Positions 36,459 to 42,092 of a stretch of 42,092 nucleotides of DNA are shown piece after piece (position 1 is the first letter of the stretch; every line of letters begins with the position of its first letter). Where the stretch lies: contig VENA01000084.1 in assembly GCA_009711785.1 (NCBI GenBank), positions 1-42,092 of the forward strand, given 5' to 3'. The DNA is from Bacillota bacterium (GTDB taxonomy: Bacteria; Bacillota; Clostridia; Tissierellales; MES13). A model generated the notes under the pieces. It ran no database searches, had not been told where the DNA came from, and worked only from the letters and a program-made list of their open reading frames with translations. The position numbers and the translations under genes were made by a program.

Positions 36459-36992
36459 TTATATCTCTGGTTCTATTAAACCATAATCCCCATCTTTTCT
36501 TTTATAAACAACATTTACCTCTTCTGTTTCTCCATTGGTAAATACAAAGAAATTATGTCCTAAAAGCTCCATTTGTAAAACAGCTTCCTCTTCATCCATT
36601 GGCTTCATTGCAAATTTCTTAGTTCTAACTATTTTTGGTTCATCATCCTCTTTTTCTTCCTTCATAGAAGGAATATTTTCAAATCTAATAGTTTCAGAAC
36701 TGCGATGTCTTTTTTCTAACTTCGTCTTATGCTTTTTAACTTGTCTTTCTAATATATCTACTGCTTTGTCAATTGAAGCATACATATCAGATGTAGCCTC
36801 TTCAGCTCTTAAAATTGTTCCTGCAAAGGGAATAGTTACCTCTAAAATCTGTCTATCCTTTTCAACACTCATTGTGGCTTCTGCTTCTACATCTTTGTGG
36901 AAATACTTATCTAACTTTCCTAACTTTTTAATTGCAGTATCTTTTAGTGCATTTGTAACTTGCATGTTCTTACCACTTACTATAATTTTCAT
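36459..36992 (-). CDS. hpf: Long-form ribosome hibernation promoting factor
   Basis: The 177-residue protein has the N-terminal S30AE/RaiA domain (MKIIVSGKNMQVTNALKD, about 1-100). A charged linker and a C-terminal dimerisation domain (about 120-177, MDEEEAVLQMELLGHNFFVF) follow. This is the long HPF that alone pairs ribosomes into 100S dimers in Firmicutes. ATG 36992 lies 9 bases after GGGAG; a TTG at 37001 touches that site. A 12-bp inverted repeat sits just upstream (37021-37050) and may affect its expression. The 640-bp gene-free stretch before it holds a DnaA-box cluster. Confidence 0.95.
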   Translation of the reverse strand: MKIIVSGKNMQVTNALKDTAIKKLGKLDKYFHKDVEAEATMSVEKDRQILEVTIPFAGTILRAEEATSDMYASIDKAVDILERQVKKHKTKLEKRHRSSETIRFENIPSMKEEKEDDEPKIVRTKKFAMKPMDEEEAVLQMELLGHNFFVFTNGETEEVNVVYKRKDGDYGLIEPEI

Positions 36993-37020
36993 AAACAACA
37001 ACTCCCTTCAATCTATGAAA

Positions 37021-37050
37021 TTTAATTGATAATTTGATTTATCAATTAAA
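37021..37050 (-). promoter_or_regulatory. 12-bp inverted repeat in the hpf leader
   Basis: TTTAATTGATAA and TTATCAATTAAA are perfect inverted copies around six bases, ending 14 bases before the hpf ribosome binding site. It could be an operator or an RNA hairpin. No T run or GC core supports a terminator. The identity of any binding protein is unknown. Confidence 0.45.
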
Positions 37051-37387
37051 ATTTTAATCATAAGTAAAATATCCTTATATATATAAATATTCTACAAAAG
37101 TTACTTTTATCCTTTAAATTTTCAAAATATTTAGTTATTTTATTGATAAATTAACTTCTTAACATCTATATAATATATGATACCCATAGCAAAATAAAAA
37201 AAACATTTAATTTAAAAGTCATATTTCTACATTAACTTTTTTTATAGTATTATATTTAAATTTCTAAAACTTAAGCTTTTATCAAACCTTTAATTTTTAA
37301 GGTATTTACCTTAACATAACCTATTACGATTATTTATCTTAATATAATACATATTTTTCAAATCATTATACAAATCAATGTATAAAT

Positions 37388-37511
37388 ATATCCACAGACT
37401 TTCTTTGATGTTTTTGTGGATAAGTATAAGTCAAATATGTGGATAATGTGAATAACTCTGTGGAAAACTGTTGTTTAATACACATTTGACTGTGGAAAGT
37501 CATGTGAATAT
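37388..37511. other. DnaA-box cluster (right) in a 640-bp intergenic region
   Basis: Perfect TGTGGATAA boxes lie at 37415-37423 and 37438-37446, with TGTGAATAA (TTATNCACA class) at 37447-37455. Near-boxes lie at 37388-37396 (opposite strand), 37459-37467, 37491-37499 and 37503-37511, and one more at 37626-37634. An AT-rich run (about 37515-37600) follows, as in unwinding elements. The full gap 37008-37650 has no ORF I would trust. It also contains TTAAGGTA-TT-TACCTTAA, a small palindrome at 37297-37314. It may be an origin-like or DnaA-titrating site. Confidence 0.75.
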
Positions 37512-37650
37512 CCTGTTATTTGATGTTAATTTTAATTTTTTTTATTAATGTCGACAATTTATTAAATATTAATACAATTATATTTATAATTTTCATTGTG
37601 CATATCAAAAAAGTAACCCACAATATGTTGATAAGTATGTTAATAAAAAA

Positions 37651-38367
37651 TTAAATATATCTTGTTGTAGCCAAAGTAAGAACATATACTCTTTTTACTC
37701 CTCCATTTAAAAGAACCTTTGAACATTCATCTGCAGTAGCACCAGTAGTTAAAATATCATCTATTAATAATATATTTTTATCCTTTAAATTATTCTCCTT
37801 TAAGCTAAATGCTCCCTTGATATTATTATGTCTTTGTATACTTTTTAAATTATTTTGTACAACTGTCTTTTTAGTTCTTAAAAGACTTCTATCTAAGGGG
37901 ATAAGTGTTTTTTCTGAAATATATTTAGCGAGTAAATATGATTGGTTAAATCCTCTTTTTAATTCTTTTGATTTATGTAAAGGTACAGCTATAATATAAT
38001 CTATATCCTCTAAATCATTTTCTTTTAATAAATTAAGCATTAATTGTCCAAATGCTTTATACATATATGATTTTTTATAATACTTATATTTATAAATAGC
38101 CTTTTTTATAGACTTATTATACTCAAAAACAGCTATCGCTTTATAAAAATAGTGATTACTTTCTTTACATCCATTACATATATCAGAAAGCTCATAAAAA
38201 GGTTTCCCACAAATTTTACAACCATCTATTACATACTCAAAGCTCTCTAGACAACCATCACATATATATGTGCTTATAGACTCATCATATTTATCACATA
38301 TAAAACAAATATATTTCTCAGGAAAAATTAAATCTAAAAAGCTTTTTAAATATTTTATTAACCCCAT
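37651..38367 (-). CDS. comF: ComF-family phosphoribosyltransferase-like protein
   Basis: The 238-residue protein has N-terminal paired cysteines in CFIC, CDGC, CKIC and CNGC (two zinc-knuckle-like pairs, residues about 21-67). It ends in a phosphoribosyltransferase-type domain with the PRPP loop ILLIDDILTTGATADE and the AVPLHKSKELKRGFNQSYLLA segment. ComF proteins take part in DNA uptake during competence in B. subtilis and relatives, perhaps with recombination partners. ATG 38367 follows GGAGG. The hpf gene is the next gene in some Gram-positives too. Confidence 0.9.
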   Translation of the reverse strand: MGLIKYLKSFLDLIFPEKYICFICDKYDESISTYICDGCLESFEYVIDGCKICGKPFYELSDICNGCKESNHYFYKAIAVFEYNKSIKKAIYKYKYYKKSYMYKAFGQLMLNLLKENDLEDIDYIIAVPLHKSKELKRGFNQSYLLAKYISEKTLIPLDRSLLRTKKTVVQNNLKSIQRHNNIKGAFSLKENNLKDKNILLIDDILTTGATADECSKVLLNGGVKRVYVLTLATTRYI

Positions 38368-38385
38368 TGATCCTCCACTAGCTAT

Positions 38386-38413
38386 AAAGCCATCGACATG
38401 AGTCGATGGCTTT
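38386..38413 (-). terminator. Terminator of recD2
   Basis: A perfect 12-bp stem with GCCATCGAC and GTCGATGGC cores and a 4-base loop lies between recD2 and comF. Confidence 0.85.
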
Positions 38414-38451
38414 AGTTTAGTATAATTATTTCCTATTTATTTTTCTATATA

Positions 38452-40668
38452 CTATTTATTAAAAAATTCCAATACATTTATTAATCTTTTATTAAGTCCT
38501 GAATATCTTTTTGTTATTCTATTATTTCTTACCATCATATTTAAATACTTCTGCATACCTACTAAAACTACTAACTCCTTTGCTCTAGTAACGGCTGTAT
38601 ATAATAAGTTTCTAGTTAAAAGCATAGGAGGCCCCCAATTAATTGGTATAATAACAACAGGAAATTCACTTCCCTGGCTTTTATGTATAGTTGTAGCATA
38701 TGCTAATCTAAGTTCATCTGTTTGATTAAAGGGATATACGACACTTTTTACATCATCAAATAAAACTGTTATTTCACTTTCCTCATTGTCTATATCTGTA
38801 ATGTATCCAAAATCTCCATTAAATACCCCTTCTCCTTCTTCATTTGTTTCTATAGATTTCCACTTAGTTTTATAATTGTTTTTAATTTGCATTACCTTAT
38901 CCCCAACTCTAAAAATATCATCTCCATTTTCCCTTTCATTTTTAAAAGATGCCTTTGGATTTAAAGTTTCTTGTAACTTTTTATTTAGTGCTATTACACC
39001 TGTTTCTCCCTTTTTCATTGGAGTTAAAACTTGCATATCCTTTAATGGGTCATAATCATTAAAGTTAGGTAGTCTTTCTTTACATAAACTTAAAACAGTT
39101 TTTGTTATATCCGTCCCATTTCTTCTTTCCATAAAGAAAAAATCTTTATCCTTAACATTTAGTTTCGGTAATTTCCCTTTATTTATTCTATGGGCATTTA
39201 CAACTATCATACTTTCCTTTGCTTGTCTAAATATTTCATCTAACATAACAACTTTTATCATTTTACTATCTATAATATCCCTTAATACATTACCAGGCCC
39301 AACAGAAGGGAGCTGATCTACATCTCCTACTAATATTAATCTAGTCCCTGGTTGTATAGCTTTTAATAAACTATTCATAAGTAATATATCAACCATTGAA
39401 ACCTCATCAATGATAACCACATCAGTATCTAAGGGTTCACCATCGCCTTTTCCAAAATCCATACCATTTTCATCATCAATAAAACTATATTCAAGCATTC
39501 TATGTATTGTTTTTGCTTCTCTACCTGTAGCTTCACTCATCCTTTTTGCAGCTCTACCAGTAGGTGCTGCTAGACATATTTCTAAATCCTTTTTTTCAAG
39601 TATTTTAATTATACTATTGATCGTTGTAGTTTTTCCTGTTCCTGGTCCACCTGTAATAATTAAAACCCCTGTGTTTATAGCCTCCATTATTGCCTTTTTT
39701 TGTTTTTTAGCAAATTCTATATTATTTTCTTTTTCTAATTCCTTAACTTCTATTTCCGTTTCTATATCTATACCATTAACTTCAGCATTAGAAAGTTCTA
39801 ATATCTTTTGACTTACACTTGTTTCAGCATAGAAAAAGGGCATATAATATACACATATTTCACCATCTATATTTTCTAGCTTAATATCATGTTTTAAGGC
39901 TAAATTACTTAGTCCATCTTCTACTGCTTCCTTTTTTAATTCTAGAAGTTCCTCTGCCTTTTTTATAAGTTGTTCTTTAGGTACATAAGTATGTCCTGAA
40001 GAAGAAAAATCCATTAATACATACTTTATACCAGCATTAACTCTATATTTAGAATTAAAATTTATCCCCATATTTTGAGCTATCTTATCTGCCATTTTAA
40101 ATCCTATACCAAAAACATCCTCAGTAAGCCTATAGGGGTTTTCCTTTACTTTTTTAATAGTTTCGTCTCCATATTTTTTAAAAATCTTTATACCATAATT
40201 TGCACTTATACCATAGCTTTGTAAAAATATCATTACATCCCTAAGTTCTCTTTGTTCATGAAAGGCTTCTGCTACCTTTTCAGCCTTTTTTTCACCTATT
40301 CCCTCTATAACCTTAAGCTTATGGGGATTATATTGTAATATATCTAAAGAATCCTTTCCAAACTTTTCAACTATCTTTTCAGCAGTTTTAGGTCCTATTC
40401 CTGGTATCATTCCTGATGATAAATATTTTATTATACCATTTAGTGTTGCAGGTACTACCATAGAATATGTTTCTACCTTTAGCTGCTGACCATAATTAGG
40501 ATGTCTTTCCCACTCACCTTCTATCTTAAGTGTTTCACCTATATTTAAAATTGGTATTATACCAACTATTGTAACCACATCGTCACTAGTTTCTAATATT
40601 GCAACTGTATAACCATTACTTTCGTTTTGAAATATTATTTCTTCAACGGTACCCTCTACAGTGACCAA
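38452..40668 (-). CDS. recD2: RecD2-type ATP-dependent DNA helicase
   Basis: The 738-residue protein has an N-terminal OB-like part and two helix-hairpin-helix units (IPGIGPKTAEKIV and IEGIGEKKAEKVA, residues 88-135). SF1B helicase motifs follow: Walker A GGPGTGKTT (340-348), VVIIDEVSMVD, LVGDVDQLPSVGPG and YATTIHKSQGSEFPVV. This long N-terminus marks RecD2, found in bacteria without RecBCD, where it unwinds 5'-3' in repair. The start is TTG 40668, with GGAGGG at 40675-40680 (6-base spacing). An extended -10 element TGTTATAAT lies at 40706-40698. Confidence 0.96.
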   Translation of the reverse strand: MVTVEGTVEEIIFQNESNGYTVAILETSDDVVTIVGIIPILNIGETLKIEGEWERHPNYGQQLKVETYSMVVPATLNGIIKYLSSGMIPGIGPKTAEKIVEKFGKDSLDILQYNPHKLKVIEGIGEKKAEKVAEAFHEQRELRDVMIFLQSYGISANYGIKIFKKYGDETIKKVKENPYRLTEDVFGIGFKMADKIAQNMGINFNSKYRVNAGIKYVLMDFSSSGHTYVPKEQLIKKAEELLELKKEAVEDGLSNLALKHDIKLENIDGEICVYYMPFFYAETSVSQKILELSNAEVNGIDIETEIEVKELEKENNIEFAKKQKKAIMEAINTGVLIITGGPGTGKTTTINSIIKILEKKDLEICLAAPTGRAAKRMSEATGREAKTIHRMLEYSFIDDENGMDFGKGDGEPLDTDVVIIDEVSMVDILLMNSLLKAIQPGTRLILVGDVDQLPSVGPGNVLRDIIDSKMIKVVMLDEIFRQAKESMIVVNAHRINKGKLPKLNVKDKDFFFMERRNGTDITKTVLSLCKERLPNFNDYDPLKDMQVLTPMKKGETGVIALNKKLQETLNPKASFKNERENGDDIFRVGDKVMQIKNNYKTKWKSIETNEEGEGVFNGDFGYITDIDNEESEITVLFDDVKSVVYPFNQTDELRLAYATTIHKSQGSEFPVVIIPINWGPPMLLTRNLLYTAVTRAKELVVLVGMQKYLNMMVRNNRITKRYSGLNKRLINVLEFFNK

Positions 40669-40697
40669 AAGTAACCCTCCGCTTCGCTTTTTTTTAC

Positions 40698-40706
40698 ATT
40701 ATAACA
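40698..40706 (-). promoter_or_regulatory. Extended -10 promoter element of recD2
   Basis: TGTTATAAT on the minus strand combines TATAAT with an upstream TG. No clear -35 is visible at 17 bp. It lies 30 bp before the recD2 start. Confidence 0.4.
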
Positions 40707-40779
40707 CACATTACTTTAATCATTATCCCATAATTAATTTTCATATCTATATTATAGCCATTTTTTTATTTAAATAAAA

Positions 40780-40811
40780 AAGTTAAAAAGTCTACAATGA
40801 CTTTTTAACTT
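40780..40811 (-). terminator. Terminator of the small membrane-protein gene
   Basis: AAGTTAAAAAGTC and GACTTTTTAACTT form a 13-bp stem with a 6-base loop, overlapping the gene's last codons, followed by a T-rich tail on the minus strand. Confidence 0.7.
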
Positions 40812-41106
40812 CTTTTAAATCATCAATATATTTAATTTCTATGGATATGTTTTTTTTAAGTGTTTCAAGTATTTCTATAGTCTCTTCATTATCTTCCTTT
40901 ACTATTACAATTATATGTTGAAAGTTAGATTTTAGTGTTCTTATTGTATATTCTAAATCCTCTATATCTTCTATTAATATTTTTATTTCCCTTTGTATTT
41001 TTTTGTTATTTGAAATATTAAAATCAAGATAAACTTTTTTAAAAAATTCTATAACACCATAAATAAAAAAAACATATATTATAAGCATACAGAGAGTCAT
41101 TAACAT
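40792..41106 (-). CDS. Small membrane-anchored hypothetical protein
   Basis: The product of about 104 residues has one N-terminal membrane segment (MTLCMLIIYVFFIYGVIEFF) and a charged helical cytoplasmic region (NNKKIQREIKILIEDIEDLEY). It ends in KEDNEETIEILETLKKN, which looks like a small alpha/beta fold. No family recognised. The start used is ATG 41106, behind AGGG with 8-base spacing; in-frame GTG 41115 and ATG 41112 overlap that site. It lies between a polysaccharide deacetylase gene and recD2, and a terminator separates it from recD2. Confidence 0.65.
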   Translation of the reverse strand: MLMTLCMLIIYVFFIYGVIEFFKKVYLDFNISNNKKIQREIKILIEDIEDLEYTIRTLKSNFQHIIVIVKEDNEETIEILETLKKNISIEIKYIDDLKEVKKSL

Positions 41107-41178
41107 ATCCATCACCCTTTTATTAGGTATATTATATATTATGAAATTAAATAAAAAAAAGTTCTTAATTAATAGTTT

Positions 41179-41877
41179 TTAAACTTTATTTTCCACAATT
41201 TTAATAAACTCATCTATAGTCGTATTTGGTCCTACATGATTTCTTTTTAATTTAAACATATCATCCTTTAATTTTACATTTCCCCCTGTAACAGTGAAAG
41301 CCATAACAAAACCAACTTCTTTTAATAAATTTATTGTATCTTCTTCATAGTCTCCAAAGGGGTATGCAAAGTATTTAGTATTAAGAATACTCATACTTAA
41401 TCTTAAATCCTTAATAAGTTCTTTTCTAGGTTTTGTTATTAGAAAACTTCTATTATTTTTATCCTCCCTATGAAGATTATGGGTGTGACTTCCATATTCA
41501 AAAACATCGCTCATTTTATTTAACTTTTCCTTATTAAGATATTTAATCCCCTTTTCATTTGATATTTTATTAGTTATTATAAAATTAACTGCTTTAAAAG
41601 AAAACTTTCTTAAAATAGGGTATGCATATAAAAAACTACTTTCATACCCATCATCAAAGGTAATTAGTATACTTTTAAATGGTAAATCCATTTCACCCTT
41701 TATAAACATTTCTAATTCTTTTAAAGTAATAGTATTAAAATCATTTTCATAAAGATATTTCATTTGTTTTTCAAAATCCTTATTATTAATAACACATGGA
41801 TCTTTCTTAAACTTATTATCATTCTTTTTTACTAAATGATGATACATTAAAACAGGAACTTCCTTTGCACTTTTCAT
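41179..41877 (-). CDS. Polysaccharide deacetylase (NodB homology, CE4)
   Basis: The 232-residue enzyme has the NodB motifs VPVLMYHHLV, ITFDDGY (metal Asp pair), GSHTHNLH (the two metal His) and YPFGDYEED. It would remove N-acetyl groups from peptidoglycan or another surface glycan. No signal peptide or membrane segment is visible at the N-terminus (MKSAKEVPVLMYHH), unusual for a surface enzyme. Either the start lies further upstream in a lost exon of sequence, the enzyme works inside, or it leaves by another route. ATG 41877 lies 7 bases after GGGG. Confidence 0.87.
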   Translation of the reverse strand: MKSAKEVPVLMYHHLVKKNDNKFKKDPCVINNKDFEKQMKYLYENDFNTITLKELEMFIKGEMDLPFKSILITFDDGYESSFLYAYPILRKFSFKAVNFIITNKISNEKGIKYLNKEKLNKMSDVFEYGSHTHNLHREDKNNRSFLITKPRKELIKDLRLSMSILNTKYFAYPFGDYEEDTINLLKEVGFVMAFTVTGGNVKLKDDMFKLKRNHVGPNTTIDEFIKIVENKV

Positions 41878-41936
41878 ACATACACCCCTACTTTAGTATA
41901 TGAAAAAGTTAAACACTTTCTACTAAAACTGACACT

Positions 41937-41957
41937 CCCATGCCTAAAGGCAAGGGG
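41937..41957 (-). mobile_element. Possible IS200/IS605-type end hairpin (remnant)
   Basis: CCCATGCC and GGCAAGGG pair (one mismatch) around a TAAA loop. On the minus strand this reads as a GC hairpin followed by GGGAGTGTCA. It resembles the right ends of IS200/IS605-family transposons that encode TnpB. The sequence to its right (41958-42092) has no readable tnpB. The match is from memory of such ends, not from a search. The 215 bp from 41878 holds no gene. Confidence 0.35.
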
Positions 41958-42092
41958 TTCTTAGGTAGATTAACTTCTTTTATACTCTCAATTATTTATA
42001 CTTAAAATAACCTACAACATATAAAAACTAATTAATTTTTCTAAGACTTTCACTATCAAAGCATATCCCAATGGATTACTTTAACGATATTT

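Noticed and set aside
37008..37650. This gap as the chromosomal origin
   Set aside because: No dnaA/dnaN/rpmH genes and no change in strand bias; reported as a DnaA-box cluster only.
41958..42092. C-terminal end of tnpB on the minus strand
   Set aside because: The frames are broken by stops and no TnpB motif is readable.
1..42092. tRNA or rRNA genes and CRISPR arrays
   Set aside because: No cloverleaf-like conserved blocks, rRNA segments or regularly spaced repeats were seen by eye in the gaps.

Overview
The window is chromosomal DNA of a strongly AT-rich, low-GC Gram-positive anaerobe. Class Clostridia fits best, possibly Tissierellales-like, but the order is a guess. The reasons are AGGAGG-type ribosome binding sites with many TTG and GTG starts, a long-form HPF, RecD2 and ComF, lipoproteins, ECF-type vitamin transporters, and short-loop intrinsic terminators after most operons. 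Nearly everything is on the minus strand, so genes read from high to low coordinates. The plus-strand exceptions are bioY, a 49-codon ORF and an L,D-transpeptidase.

Layout, left to right: a truncated radical SAM gene; bioY with a BirA-type operator; a DnaA-box cluster; tsaD; a small-ORF pair; a five-gene unit (ECF sigma factor, zinc anti-sigma factor, two exported bactofilin-like membrane proteins, adhesin-like lipoprotein) at 3.1-7.2 kb; a TetR-controlled drug-type ABC exporter (7.3-9.8 kb) with twin palindromic operators; a YknWXYZ-like efflux unit (10.3-14.7 kb) carrying an extra lipoprotein; tsaE-tsaB-rimI; the L,D-transpeptidase; an FMN-riboswitch-controlled riboflavin transporter gene (ribU); a metabolic and signalling block (amidohydrolase, hybrid histidine kinase, isoaspartyl dipeptidase, NhaC antiporter, sigma-54 activator); tex; a chemoreceptor; secA-prfB, with prfB needing a +1 frameshift; a DUF5317-like gene; hpf; a 640-bp gene-free stretch with a second DnaA-box cluster; comF; recD2; a small membrane protein; a polysaccharide deacetylase; and a possible IS200/IS605-type end hairpin at the right edge.

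Three things stand out. (1) The ECF sigma/anti-sigma/bactofilin/lipoprotein operon looks like a self-contained envelope-sensing system whose outputs sit in its own operon. (2) A near-consensus sigma-54 promoter precedes nhaC-iadA, directly downstream of a gene for a sigma-54 activator whose C-terminus looks like a winged helix rather than a Fis-type helix. (3) Two DnaA-box clusters lie about 36 kb apart with no dnaA gene in the window. The usual tsaE-tsaB-rimI-tsaD order is also kept on one strand but is split by about 12 kb of envelope and efflux genes.

The transcription units are unusually readable. Sigma-A promoters can be proposed for bioY, tetR, ribU, tsaE and the amidohydrolase, and a sigma-54 promoter for nhaC. 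No tRNA, rRNA or CRISPR array was seen.
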